A DNA stretch of 64,000 nucleotides from the NCBI RefSeq assembly GCF_011927835.1, contig NZ_JAATJH010000002.1, positions 434,001-498,000 on the forward strand. The letters are read 5' to 3'. This document shows, piece after piece, positions 50,901 through 59,964 of this stretch (positions are counted from its first letter, which is position 1; each line of letters starts with the position of its first letter). The notes beneath the pieces are model-generated. The model was given only the letters and a program-made list of their open reading frames with translations, ran no database searches and had not been told where the DNA came from. Source of the stretch: Neolewinella antarctica. GTDB lineage: Bacteria; Bacteroidota; Bacteroidia; Chitinophagales; Saprospiraceae. The translations under genes were made by a program, and so were the position numbers.

Positions 50901-53849
50901 GGCACCGGGGCCATTCCCCTCGATTTCGATCCCCTCCCGGGTGCGTCGAGTTACCAGGCAACCGTGACGTTCCCCAGTGGCGGAATGGGGTCAACGTCCT
51001 TTTTCCCGATTACCTCGCTAGATATCACGCTCGGCCCCGTCGAAGACGGTGGAGTGTACGGAATAAAAGTCACCGCCGATACCGGAGAAGAATCGTGTGT
51101 AAATTTCTTCACTTTCGTAGCGGATACCAGGTCCTTAGTCGGAGACCCCCTCACGCAGGATCTTTGCGGAGGCTTCGAAGTAGAAGATTTTACCGTCACT
51201 TTCTTCGAAGGTGACCTGACCGGACCGGTCTCCCTTGCTCTGGAAGGTTTACCGGACGGCGTTACGGGGTCTTTGTCACAAACCATGCTGGCCGATTCAC
51301 AGACCGCGGTAATTACCCTCCAGAACACGGAGAATCTTCCGTTGGACACTTACACCTTCGACGTTACCGCGACGGATTCTAACGACGTATCGGAATCCGT
51401 GACGTACACGCTGATCGTGCGGGAAAGTAACCTCACCATTAACACCCCGGTGGATGGCGGAATAGTACCAATCGAAGCGGACGGCACTGGCGCCATTCCC
51501 CTCGATTTTGAGGCAATTCCCGGAGCGACGAGCTACGTGGCGTTCACAACCCGCCCCGATGGCGATATTACTTCAACCAGCCCCTTCGATACTACTTCCA
51601 TCGACGTTACGGTCGGCCCCGTCGAGGACGGTGATGTGTTTGGCGTGAGAGTTGAAGCAAACACGGGGGAAGGGTCCTGCGTAAATTTCTTCACTTTTCT
51701 GGATACGACACTACGCACGAGTTACACCGCGCAAGCCGTTCAGGAAACCGTCACGGTATGTGATAGTGTCGACTTTACGGACTTTAGCTTTGAACTAGAG
51801 AGCATCAGGGATTACGCGGGGACGATCACTTACACGAGCCGGAACTTGCCCACTGGCGGACGGATTTTCTATGATCCTTTGTCCACCACGCTCGCGGCGG
51901 ACGAAACCGCTACGGTAACGTTTACCCTGGCTGGATTGGGTACGCTTTCCGCGGGTAGTTATTCGTTCACCATCGTGGCGGATGACGGCAGTACGCAAAC
52001 GGAAGTTGACTTCACGCTTGAAGTTCTCCCACCACTCGAAGCACCCACGTTACTTACGCCAATCGACGGGTCGACCCTCGACCCCGGCGCTGCGGAATTT
52101 GACTGGACTGACGTAGCAAACGTAGACGCTACGGATGGTTACATCATCTCATTTTTCAACGATGCGGCCGGTACTGATCGGCGTGGAGGAACTACAACTG
52201 ACGGAAGCACTGTTTTCTTCGGTGGAAACCTAAACGGATTCTTGATTGTAGGCGATACCTACTGGTGGTCCGTTACTGCGGTTAACAGCAGTTGCGAACT
52301 GCCGAAGTTTGCGACTTCCGAGCTCGGTCGATTCACCTTCGGACCGCCGCGTCCTGAGTACGGTGTACAAACCAGCCAGGATTCCTCATCCGTATGTAAC
52401 GGTGGAAACTTTGCCGACTTTGGTTTTCAACTCGAAAGCACGAATGGTTACGAGGGTAGGATCACTTACTCGGTCCAGGATGTGCCCGCTGGTGCGAGGG
52501 TCTTCTTCGAACCCAGGTCAACTGACCTCACGGCGGACACTACGGTTTCAGTCTCCTTTACCCTGGCTGGCCTGAGGGGGCTCGCAACGGGCACCTACCC
52601 GTTCACTGTGGTGGTAGACGATACTACCACGCAGCGAGAATTGGCATTCGTTCTGAACGTACGTTCCCCGCTAGACGCCCCTACGCTGCTCACGCCGACT
52701 GACAACGACACCGTTGCACTTAGCGCTGTTCTATTTGACTGGACGGACGTAATGGACGTCGACACCGTCGATGCCTACACCGTGCTGTTCTTTGGTGACG
52801 CAGCGGGTACCGATACACTAGGAATGGTCGATTCGATCGACCAGAGTGAGTTACTGTTTGAGTCTAACCTCAATCAATTCTTGACGAGGTACGAAACTTA
52901 CTGGTGGGCCGTCCGCGTCACGGACGCTACCTGTGACCCGGGACAGACGGTGACCTCTAGTCTTAGCCGATTCACGTTTGGTGTATTTGCTAATTCTCTG
53001 TCCGGAAACACGACGGGTCAGGATCTTTGCGAAGGACAAGTTGCGGAAGACTTCGTTCTAACGTTCAACGAAGGAAACCTGACCGGTCCGATATCTTTCA
53101 CGCTGGATTCACTTCCTGCGGGCGTTACGGGGTCATTCTCTCGGGCCACGCTGGACGACGGGCAATCCGCAACGATCACCCTACAGGGTACGGACAGTCT
53201 GTCTTTAGGCACTTATACCTTTATGGTTACGGCTACGGGAGTGAATAACGAAAGTGAAACCTTGACGTACACGGTAATTGTTAGAGAAGGCGATATTTCA
53301 CTTACTTCCCCGACGGACGCTAGCGAGATACTGATCAACTCAGACAGTACGGGCACTATTCCATTAGATTTCGACGGCGTTCCCGGTGCGACTAGCTACA
53401 CGGTAAATATCTTGTCTCCCGATGGAGGAGTGGATTCCGTAACTTCCGTTACCGAAGGTGACGACATTGAAGTCGGCGCCGTACAGAACGGCGACGTATT
53501 CGGCATCCAAGTGATTGCGAACACCGGTGAGAAGTCATGCTTCAACTTTGTGACCTTCGTGGACTCACTGACCATCGTCTCCACGAACGGAACGGCCACA
53601 GGAAATTCACGCAACATCACGCTGTATCCAAACCCAACCACGCAACGGCTATTTATTGACGCGGACGCGGGTGCCGGGGAGGTACTGGAGTACACACTGC
53701 TTACGAACTTCGGCCAAGTCGTCCGCCGTGGTGAACTTAACGGGCAACGTACTGAAGTCAACGTAGCTGACCTACCGAATGCCGTTTATCAAATCATGAT
53801 TACGAACGGTACGGACTTCCGGAAGACCTTCCGGGTGGTGAAACAGTAA
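47937..53849 (+). CDS. Secreted metzincin protease 1, six repeat modules, T9SS tail
   Basis: A 1970-residue T9SS cargo. A signal peptide (about 1-19, ending SSMLTAQ) is followed by a propeptide-like region (20-190) with LYGWDVKNPARRVQLDW. The reprolysin-type metalloprotease domain is at about 205-420, with zinc motif HEMGHQFGATH (343-353) and Met-turn TIMSYAGIC. A PKD-like segment and a VFTWNVAG-type sandwich (to about 660) come next. Then there are six modules in the order A-B-B-A-A-B. A (about 200 aa) ends YWWSVTA...FTF and is fibronectin-like. B (about 190 aa) starts LCGG/LCEG...GDLTGP and ends ANTGE..C.NF.TF. The sorting tail starts LYPNPTTQRLFID. It is the longest of three tandem copies and lacks the LPVEWLSF segment of the others. 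Confidence 0.92.
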   Translation: MRNFYLLSILLLSSMLTAQYAPFTPLQPASDISTEKQALNGPTKALYFSTDRPAELATFLREVPEEKTKAAEEPTLLELPNPDGSVVTFRVQRYQIIRPELQAVYPSFVTLYGWDVKNPARRVQLDWTDRGFGASVIGGEEGRWLVEPLSEKRVDQYQSFFARDFPAGDSSSRECGFEPDEKVMEEINFHANEKRAGDCELREYRVAIACTGEYYAAVGGTEALVVAEIMRAVNRLNQVFAAEISLQLTLVNLPVAGGGVQLLFNNPNSDPYTNSDNRAMLDENQNTIDAIIGNENYDLGHVFGTGGGGVAQLRSVCRGGKARAVSGQPSPIGDPFYVSLVAHEMGHQFGATHTFNSDSPNCGPNRAAETAFEPGAGTTIMSYAGICGTASNIQFVADPQYHGISILQIATYMELGGGSSCAVTTSTANAEPTAIAGPDYSIPAGTPFVLSAAGTDPDGDGITYCWEQFDSGQELDGMPDGSEVAGPLFRTFLPTADPQRYFPNLPAVVAGGGSPWESLPTVAREMNFTVTVRDFGAAGYGCPTQDQMVVDVVDTGSPFAVTAPNGVEAYPGGSIQTFTWNVAGTDAGAINCATVDLVLSTDGGLTFTESLGTFPNSGTASVSLPAVTEPDVRLMIKCTDNIFFDVSDQDFSIEQLDYVAQALTGAATVCDGIDSVDFIFQIRSLLDYEGTITYTVQDLPTGANASFNPASTVLEKDSSVTVTLAVTGLNALADSNYAFTVLTDDGNVQKTVELFLEVLPPLEAPTLIIPFDNGFVAPNGAGFDWTDVPNVDVARGYTIDFFNDAAGTDRRGGARLNGSRANFGSNLDGFLVPGETYWWSVTAINSDCDPPQTATSELNQFTFDFAPPTGQSILATPLSQGLCGGRSAEDFFLVFFEGDLNGPVDVVLGELPVGITGSLSQTTLSDRDTAVIALEGTENLSVGSYKFNATARGANGAIETVTYILDVRDSGINLNSPLEGSTVLINRDGTGAIPLDFDPLPGASSYQATVTFPSGGMGSTSFFPITSLDITLGPVEDGGVYGIKVTADTGEESCVNFFTFVADTRSLVGDPLTQDLCGGFEVEDFTVTFFEGDLTGPVSLALEGLPDGVTGSLSQTMLADSQTAVITLQNTENLPLDTYTFDVTATDSNDVSESVTYTLIVRESNLTINTPVDGGIVPIEADGTGAIPLDFEAIPGATSYVAFTTRPDGDITSTSPFDTTSIDVTVGPVEDGDVFGVRVEANTGEGSCVNFFTFLDTTLRTSYTAQAVQETVTVCDSVDFTDFSFELESIRDYAGTITYTSRNLPTGGRIFYDPLSTTLAADETATVTFTLAGLGTLSAGSYSFTIVADDGSTQTEVDFTLEVLPPLEAPTLLTPIDGSTLDPGAAEFDWTDVANVDATDGYIISFFNDAAGTDRRGGTTTDGSTVFFGGNLNGFLIVGDTYWWSVTAVNSSCELPKFATSELGRFTFGPPRPEYGVQTSQDSSSVCNGGNFADFGFQLESTNGYEGRITYSVQDVPAGARVFFEPRSTDLTADTTVSVSFTLAGLRGLATGTYPFTVVVDDTTTQRELAFVLNVRSPLDAPTLLTPTDNDTVALSAVLFDWTDVMDVDTVDAYTVLFFGDAAGTDTLGMVDSIDQSELLFESNLNQFLTRYETYWWAVRVTDATCDPGQTVTSSLSRFTFGVFANSLSGNTTGQDLCEGQVAEDFVLTFNEGNLTGPISFTLDSLPAGVTGSFSRATLDDGQSATITLQGTDSLSLGTYTFMVTATGVNNESETLTYTVIVREGDISLTSPTDASEILINSDSTGTIPLDFDGVPGATSYTVNILSPDGGVDSVTSVTEGDDIEVGAVQNGDVFGIQVIANTGEKSCFNFVTFVDSLTIVSTNGTATGNSRNITLYPNPTTQRLFIDADAGAGEVLEYTLLTNFGQVVRRGELNGQRTEVNVADLPNAVYQIMITNGTDFRKTFRVVKQ

Positions 53850-53876
53850 GTCAATACCTGATTTTATTTAAGTTGA

Positions 53877-53914
53877 AAAGGCTTGCTCCATCGTGATGGA
53901 GCAAGCCTTTTTTT
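53877..53914 (+). terminator. Terminator of protease gene 1
   Basis: A 15-bp perfect stem AAAGGCTTGCTCCAT / ATGGAGCAAGCCTTT with loop CGTG and a T run. Related hairpins follow genes 2 and 3. Confidence 0.93.
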
Positions 53915-53919
53915 AGTTA

Positions 53920-54038
53920 CTGACCTAATGTGAATCTATTTTGCCACAAAATCACTGGGCACAAAACAATGCTAAGCAAGTCCCAAATGCATAGCCGAAA
54001 AGTATTTTTCTGGACTTTAAAAATCTGCGTAACATCAG
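53920..54038. mobile_element. Second inverted-repeat element of the vapC-element type
   Basis: It begins CTGACCTAATGTGAATC and ends AAAATCTGCGTAACATCAG, with GCCACA-AAA-CAC inside; these match the ends and inner repeat start of the 135-bp element at 6283-6417 (end word AATCTGCGTAACATYAG). The flanks TTAGTTA and TTAGTTT are close to a duplication but not exact. It is probably an old, diverged copy. It has no reading frame. Confidence 0.6.
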
Positions 54039-54480
54039 TTAGTTTGTAGGAGACCAGTGCCGACGCCAGGCTCTTAACCCGGGGAACGAAACCAACCCTT
54101 GCTCGCTTACTTTTTGGGTACTGCTTGGAGTCTGGTGGTCGAACAAATTAATGATGGTTTACCCGCTTTATGGTTTTCTTGATTTTGCGAGTCAGTGCGT
54201 TGACACTCGTTCGCACCAATCTTTTCCGTCCCTTAATGGATCTCTGCTGGCCGCCGTTGGATGCGCTCTTGAGTAGCTTCCAAGAAGGTCGAGCAATACT
54301 AAATGGTTTTTATTTTTTAATTGTCTACCAGTTGATCTGCTCGACCGACAACTGACGTTGACGTAGCGTCCAGTAATTATTTTGATACGTCAACCCCCCT
54401 AGTATGGGTGCGAACGCGGATACTGGGATAAATAGCTGGAACTTGTCGAAAGATAAATTTTAACATTCAGCTTATTTATC
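54039..54480. other. Spacer with duplication relic
   Basis: 54328-54366 codes in frame for PVDLLDRQLTLT and a stop, matching the end of the protein at 47241 (PADLLDRQLTLMWR). It is the scar of the segmental duplication that gave rise to protease 2. The rest is A+T-rich and holds no gene. Confidence 0.75.
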
Positions 54481-54488
54481 TAAGTTTG
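54458..54488 (+). promoter_or_regulatory. Promoter of protease gene 2
   Basis: TTTTAACA (54458-54465) and TAAGTTTG (54481-54488) align with the promoter of gene 1 (TTTTGACA, TATGTTTG), sharing GATAA and GCTTA between them. The spacer is one base shorter and the -33 box is weaker. Confidence 0.6.
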
Positions 54489-54536
54489 TGTCGCGACTTG
54501 TTCACCGCACTTCTTTTAGCCATCTATATCCATCTC

Positions 54537-57500
54537 ATGAAAAACCTTTACGCACTCTGCGTACTGCTTTGTAGCAGTATGCTTGCAGCGCAGTACGCGC
54601 CCTTTACTCCCCTTTCGTCCGCTAGCACCGCAATCTCCGAGAAGCGAGCGCCCAACGCCCCGGCCCGGGCGCTGTATTTCGCTACGAAGCAGCCTGCCGA
54701 ATTTGCTGCTTATCTCGCTGCGGTACCCGAAGAGCGCGGTACGGCGCGGGAGGAGTCTAGCTTGCTGACCCTCCCCGCGCCCGACGGATCCGTCGTCACG
54801 TTTCGAGTCCAACGCTACCAAATAATTCAACCCGAGCTGCGGGCCGTTTACCCCAGTTACGTCACGCTGTACGGCTGGGACGTGAAGAACCCCGGCCGCC
54901 GCGTGCAACTTGACTGGACGGACCGGGGCTTCGGCGCCAGCGTCGTGGGCGGTGAAGAAGGCCGTTGGTTCGTGGAGCCGCTCTCCGAAAAGCGGGTGGA
55001 CCAGTACGAAAGTTTCTTCGCCAAGGATGTCCCTTTCGTGGACGACGGCTCCCGGGAATGTGGCTTCGTGCCGGACGAAAAGGTGCTGGAAGAATTACGC
55101 TTCCACGCAAATGAGAAACGGGCCGGCGACTGCGAACTCCGGGAATACCGCGTGGCGATCGCCTGCACCGGCGAGTACTACGCCGCCGTGGGCGGTACGG
55201 AAGCCCGCGTCGTCGCCGAAATTATGCGCGCCGTCAACCGGCTTAACCAGTTATTCGCAGCCGAGATTTCTCTCCAACTCATCCTCGTCAACCTGCCCGT
55301 AGCGGGCGGGGGCGTAGAACTCCTTTACAATAATCCGAACTCGGACCCCTACACGAATAGTGAAAATGCGACCATGCTTGACGAGAACCAGAACACCATC
55401 GATGCGGTGATCGGCTCCGATAATTACGACATTGGCCACGTTTTCGGAACCGGCGGCGGTGGCGTTGCACAACTCGGCTCCGTCTGTGGTGGTGGAAAAG
55501 CCAGGGGCGTTTCCGGGCAGCCCGTCCCGCTGGGCGATCCGTTTTACGTAGATTTAGTCGCTCACGAGATGGGGCATCAGTTCGGTGCGACGCACACCTT
55601 CAATTCCGACTCACCCAATTGTGGGCCCAATCGGACCGCGCGGACGGCGTTCGAAACGGGAAGTGGCAGCACCATTATGTCCTACGCGGGCATTTGCGGA
55701 CCTGCGTCCAACGTCCAGCTCGGTGCCGATCCGCACTACCACGCCGCCAGCATCGCACAGATCGCGACGTACATGGAATTGGGTGGTGGGAGTACGTGCG
55801 CGAGGACTACTAGTTCCGACAATTCGGAACCTACGGCGCAGGCCGGAGCCGACTACTCCATACCGGCAGGGACTCCCTTCGTGTTGACCGCCGCCGGGGC
55901 TGACCCCGACGGTGACGGTATTACCTACAACTGGGATCAATTCGACGCGGGGCCGGCCCTAGACGGCATGCCGACGGGAAGCGAAGTCGTGGGGCCCTTG
56001 TTCCGGTCTTTCTCGCCCAAAGCCGACCCGCGGCGCTATTTCCCCAATCTGCCCGCCGTCGTCACGGGGGAGGGATCCCCCTGGGAAGTGCTACCCACCG
56101 TAGCCCGGCAAATGAACTTCGCCGTCACCGTCCGGGATTTCGGTGCCGCTGGATATGGTTGCCCGACGCAGGACTTAATGGTCGTCGACGTGGTGAACAC
56201 CGGAGCGCCCTTCGCCATCACGGCACCGAACGGCGCGGAAGCGTACCCGGGCGGATCTACCCAAACGTTCACCTGGAACGTAGCGGGCACCAACGCCGGT
56301 GCGATCAACTGCGCTACGGTCGATCTCGTCCTGTCCACCGACGGCGGCCTGACGTTCACCGACAACATCGGTTCCTACCCGAACACCGGTTCGGCTTCCG
56401 TCAACCTGCCCGCCGTGACGGAGCGCGACGTTCGGTTGATGATTAAATGCGCGGACAACATCTTCTACGACGTATCCGACCAGGATTTCTCCATCGAACA
56501 GGAAGACTACGCAGCCCGTGCCCTCACGGGTGCCGCGACGGCCTGCGACGGTATTAATTCCGCTGAATTCACCTTTGAACTCGAAAGCGTGCTGGGTTAC
56601 GTAGGGTCCATTAACTACGCGGCCCAAGATCTACCCACCGGCGCGAGTGCTTCTTTTGCCCCCGCAACTACCACGCTGACCGCGAACGGTACGGAAACGG
56701 TCGCCATGACCCTGACCGGCCTGAGCGCGGTACCGGAGGGTACTTATCCCTTCACCGTCCTGACGGACGACGGGAGCGTACAAAAAACCGTCGCGTTCTC
56801 CCTGCAAGTACTCGGCCCCCTCGCGGCGCCCACGCTGCTTACCCCTAACGACGGCGGGTTCCTGTCCCCGGCTTCCGCGGGTTTCGACTGGAGGGACGTG
56901 CCGAACGTGGATGCTGTCGGTGGCTACACGCTGTCGTTTTTCAATGATGCGGCGGGTACCGACCGCCGGGGTGGGTCGGAACCACTCAACGGTAGCACCG
57001 CGAACTTCGGGGCAGGCCTCGACGGATTTTTGACCGAAGGCGACACTTACTGGTGGTCCGTTACCGCCCAGAATACAACCTGTGACCCAACGCAAACGGC
57101 AACTTCCGTCCTCAACCAATTCACTTTCGCCGAAGCTCCGCCGGCCGGCCAGTCTTTGTCCGGAAGCCCCCTGCTTCAAAATCTTTGCTTAGGCCGGCGT
57201 GCGGAGGACTTTACGGTCAGTTTCTTCACGGGCGATCTTACCGGCCCGGCCACGCTCGTGCTGGGTACCTTACCCGCGGGCGTCACGGGAGCATTAACCC
57301 GAACGACGTTAACCAACGGGCAGAATAGTACGGTCCTCCTGCAGGGTACGGAAAACCTCATGGCGGGGAATTATTCTTTCGACGTCACGGCCACGGGGGC
57401 GAACGGCGCCACCGAAAGCGTCACGTTCGTGCTCGACGTAGCGGCTGGCATCGTTATCAATTCTCCAACCGACGGTAGTGAAGTGCTGATTAACCCCGAC

Positions 57501-59519
57501 GGCACCGGTACCATCCCGGTCAATTTTAACGCCATTTCCGGAGCAACCTCGTACACGGTAACCGTTACGTTCCCCGACGGGGGGACGGGAACGGTCCCCG
57601 CCTCTACCGCTACCACCCGTAACATCGGAGTCGGTCAGGTTACGAATGGTGCTGAGTACGGGATAAAGGTCACCGCCGATACGGGGGAGGAATCGTGCGT
57701 GAACTTCTTCACCTTCGTGACCTCACGCCAACCGGCCTACACCGCCGAAGCTACCCAGAGCGTGGCGTCGATCTGTAACGGTAGCGCCACGGCCGCCTTT
57801 ACCTTCCAACTCGCGAGTACGAACGGATTCGCGGGTACCATCAACTACGAAGTTCGCTTCACCGGCCAGGATTTACCTCCGGGCACAACGGGCTCCTTTA
57901 CTCCCGCAACAACTACCCTCGCAGCGAACGGATCGGCTACGGTCACCCTGAATTTGGGTGGGCTAGGCGGTTATCCGGCGGGTACCTATCCCTTCGTCAT
58001 TAGAACGACAAGTGGTGGCGTACGGAGAGATGTAGACATTATCCTGGAAGTTCTCCCACCCCTCGCGGCACCTACGTTATTAATCCCGGCCGCGAACGGC
58101 GTTATTGCGCCCGATAACGCTCGGTTCGACTGGTCGGACGTAGAGGGCGTGGACGCTCAGGATGGTTATTCCTTTGTCATCTACAGTGACGCAGGTGGTA
58201 CGATGCCCAGAATTAACCCCATCGTCGTTGACGCAAGTCGCGTCAATTTTGGTGCGAACTTAGCTACAGTCCTGACGGAAGGCCAGTCCTACTGGTGGTC
58301 CGTTACCGCTACGAACACCGACTGCAACCCGACGCAGACGGCGACTTCCAGCCTGCACCGGTTCAAGTTCAGCGCACCTTCCCTAGCCGGAAGCCCCGTG
58401 AGACAGAACTTTTGTGCGGGCAGGGGCGCGGAAGTATTTTCTCTCACGTACACCGTAGGGAACCTGACCGGTACGGCGTCGCTTAGTCTCGGAACGCTAC
58501 CGGCCGGCGTCACGGGGTCCCTCGCGCCTGCGCAGCTCAACGACACGGAGAGGGCGATAATCACGCTGCAGGGGGCCGAAAGCCTTCCTCTCGGAACTTA
58601 TACGTTCGACGTCGATGCAGTAGGCGCGCTGGGCGAAGAAGAGTCGCTGGCGTACACGTTGGTCGTGACGTCTAGCGAAATCGTGGTTAATACACCGCAG
58701 AATCGAACTGAGGTGCTAATTAATCAAGACGGTAGCGGTACTATTTCGCTTGACTTTCAAGCAGTCGCTGGCGCAACCGATTACACGGCAAACGTTGTTT
58801 TTGCGAACGGTTCCGACGGAACAGCGGGCCCCTTTACCTTCAATAGTGGTAATATCGGAATCGGCCCCGTTCAGGACGGCGATGAAATTAATATTCAGGT
58901 AGTAGCAAATACGGGAGAGCAATCTTGCTTCAACACGGTGATTTTCGTGGACATGCTATCCGTCCTCCCGGTAGAGTGGCTGAGTTTCGCCGCGCGGCCC
59001 CAGGTCAAATCGGTCGAACTGACCTGGTCCGTTCGTCAGGACGCGGCGCACGAATACTTCGTCATCGAACGGACAACCGATTTGGGTAGCGAGTGGCACA
59101 AATTCGGTGAAGTGACCCGCCGGGGGGCGGATGGCGTGGCCGACTATCGGTTCATGGACCAAACCGTAGCTGCGGCTACGACTTATTTCTACCGCCTACG
59201 CCAGGTCGATGCGGACGGCACCTTCAGCCATTCCGACGTGGAGACGGTAACGTTTGCCGGCCGCTCGCGCGGGGTGACGCTCTATCCCAACCCGGTTACG
59301 GACCGCCTGTTTATTGACGCTGCCCCCATGGCCGATGGGAGTGCCGGTGATGTTTTGGAGTACCAACTCGTGACGAACTTCGGCCAGGTCGTCCGCAGCG
59401 GAATACTTAGCGGGCAACGCAGTGAGATTGATGTTGCTAATCTACCGAACGCCGTTTACCAAATTATGATTACGAACGGTACGGACTTTCGGAAAACGTT
59501 CCGGGTCGTGAAACAGTAG
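54537..59519 (+). CDS. Secreted metzincin protease 2, four repeat modules, T9SS tail
   Basis: A 1660-residue paralogue of gene 1, starting at ATG 54537 (MKNLYALCVLLCSSMLAAQ). The head is nearly the same: LYGWDVKNPGRRVQLDW, GDCELREYRVAIACTGEYYAAV, zinc motif HEMGHQFGATH (343-353) and Met-turn TIMSYAGIC. The module order is A-B-A-B. Before the sorting tail comes a T9SS-associated segment, LPVEWLSFAARPQVKSVELTWSVRQDAAHEYFVIERT. The tail, NAVYQIMITNGTDFRKTFRV and onward, is identical to that of gene 1. A transcript of its own is likely. Substrates are unknown, but such enzymes cut host or prey proteins. Confidence 0.92.
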   Translation: MKNLYALCVLLCSSMLAAQYAPFTPLSSASTAISEKRAPNAPARALYFATKQPAEFAAYLAAVPEERGTAREESSLLTLPAPDGSVVTFRVQRYQIIQPELRAVYPSYVTLYGWDVKNPGRRVQLDWTDRGFGASVVGGEEGRWFVEPLSEKRVDQYESFFAKDVPFVDDGSRECGFVPDEKVLEELRFHANEKRAGDCELREYRVAIACTGEYYAAVGGTEARVVAEIMRAVNRLNQLFAAEISLQLILVNLPVAGGGVELLYNNPNSDPYTNSENATMLDENQNTIDAVIGSDNYDIGHVFGTGGGGVAQLGSVCGGGKARGVSGQPVPLGDPFYVDLVAHEMGHQFGATHTFNSDSPNCGPNRTARTAFETGSGSTIMSYAGICGPASNVQLGADPHYHAASIAQIATYMELGGGSTCARTTSSDNSEPTAQAGADYSIPAGTPFVLTAAGADPDGDGITYNWDQFDAGPALDGMPTGSEVVGPLFRSFSPKADPRRYFPNLPAVVTGEGSPWEVLPTVARQMNFAVTVRDFGAAGYGCPTQDLMVVDVVNTGAPFAITAPNGAEAYPGGSTQTFTWNVAGTNAGAINCATVDLVLSTDGGLTFTDNIGSYPNTGSASVNLPAVTERDVRLMIKCADNIFYDVSDQDFSIEQEDYAARALTGAATACDGINSAEFTFELESVLGYVGSINYAAQDLPTGASASFAPATTTLTANGTETVAMTLTGLSAVPEGTYPFTVLTDDGSVQKTVAFSLQVLGPLAAPTLLTPNDGGFLSPASAGFDWRDVPNVDAVGGYTLSFFNDAAGTDRRGGSEPLNGSTANFGAGLDGFLTEGDTYWWSVTAQNTTCDPTQTATSVLNQFTFAEAPPAGQSLSGSPLLQNLCLGRRAEDFTVSFFTGDLTGPATLVLGTLPAGVTGALTRTTLTNGQNSTVLLQGTENLMAGNYSFDVTATGANGATESVTFVLDVAAGIVINSPTDGSEVLINPDGTGTIPVNFNAISGATSYTVTVTFPDGGTGTVPASTATTRNIGVGQVTNGAEYGIKVTADTGEESCVNFFTFVTSRQPAYTAEATQSVASICNGSATAAFTFQLASTNGFAGTINYEVRFTGQDLPPGTTGSFTPATTTLAANGSATVTLNLGGLGGYPAGTYPFVIRTTSGGVRRDVDIILEVLPPLAAPTLLIPAANGVIAPDNARFDWSDVEGVDAQDGYSFVIYSDAGGTMPRINPIVVDASRVNFGANLATVLTEGQSYWWSVTATNTDCNPTQTATSSLHRFKFSAPSLAGSPVRQNFCAGRGAEVFSLTYTVGNLTGTASLSLGTLPAGVTGSLAPAQLNDTERAIITLQGAESLPLGTYTFDVDAVGALGEEESLAYTLVVTSSEIVVNTPQNRTEVLINQDGSGTISLDFQAVAGATDYTANVVFANGSDGTAGPFTFNSGNIGIGPVQDGDEINIQVVANTGEQSCFNTVIFVDMLSVLPVEWLSFAARPQVKSVELTWSVRQDAAHEYFVIERTTDLGSEWHKFGEVTRRGADGVADYRFMDQTVAAATTYFYRLRQVDADGTFSHSDVETVTFAGRSRGVTLYPNPVTDRLFIDAAPMADGSAGDVLEYQLVTNFGQVVRSGILSGQRSEIDVANLPNAVYQIMITNGTDFRKTFRVVKQ

Positions 59520-59543
59520 CCAATGCTGTAATCTTCGTGGGTT

Positions 59544-59583
59544 AAAAGGCTTGCTTCGCTGCTGCGGGGCAAGCCTTTTTAGT
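59544..59583 (+). terminator. Terminator of protease gene 2
   Basis: The stem AAAAGGCTTGC / GCAAGCCTTTT with a 14-base loop; the stem words are the same as in the terminator of gene 1. Confidence 0.8.
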
Positions 59584-59902
59584 TGGCGGAGGATGCACGA
59601 TAATTTTTTGCTTCGTCAGAGCTAACCATACCTTTATGAAACGCTCACCGGAAGGCCTACTTGACCCAGTGCATCGCCAAATTCGACTTAAAGCCAGGAA
59701 GGGAGATGGTGGTGAGTGCCCTACATTATCCGTTGCTCCGTACGAGTGCAGGCTGACCCACAAGATTAGTAGCCCACCTTACGTAGTGACGTTGGCCCAA
59801 GCTAAGTTGGGTCAGCGGTACTGGGTGGCGCGGACGCAGGTGCAAAGGAGGTTTCGGGAGAGCAACCGTTTGGCGCATTCCACCCTATGAGCTAAATTTT
59901 TG
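59584..59902. other. Spacer before protease 3
   Basis: An open + strand frame at 59636-59890 lacks protein-like composition and a promoter, and is not called. A degenerate GC motif lies at 59828-59843 (GCGCGGACGCAGGTGC). Confidence 0.5.
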
Positions 59903-59940
59903 TAGTTTTGGCGAGCCTTCTTGCACGAAGGCTTTTTTGA
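59903..59940 (+). promoter_or_regulatory. -7 box and leader hairpin of protease gene 3
   Basis: TAGTTTTG (59903-59910) is a fair -7 box, but no clear -33 box was found. Directly behind it, AGCCTTC (59914-59920) and GAAGGCT (59927-59933) form a hairpin followed by TTTTTTG. It looks like an intrinsic terminator placed in the leader, 25 bases before the start codon. It may attenuate expression, or it may end a small RNA; genes 1 and 2 have no such leader hairpin. Confidence 0.4.
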
Positions 59941-59964
59941 GCGACGCCCCGTACAAACCAGCAA

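Noticed and set aside
54170-54355. A 61-codon frame before protease 2
   Set aside because: It runs in a different frame from the recognisable relic of the 47241 gene, so it is chance.
59636-59890. A + strand frame of 84 codons before protease 3
   Set aside because: Basic, low-complexity product, overlaps a degenerate dispersed motif, no homology recognised.
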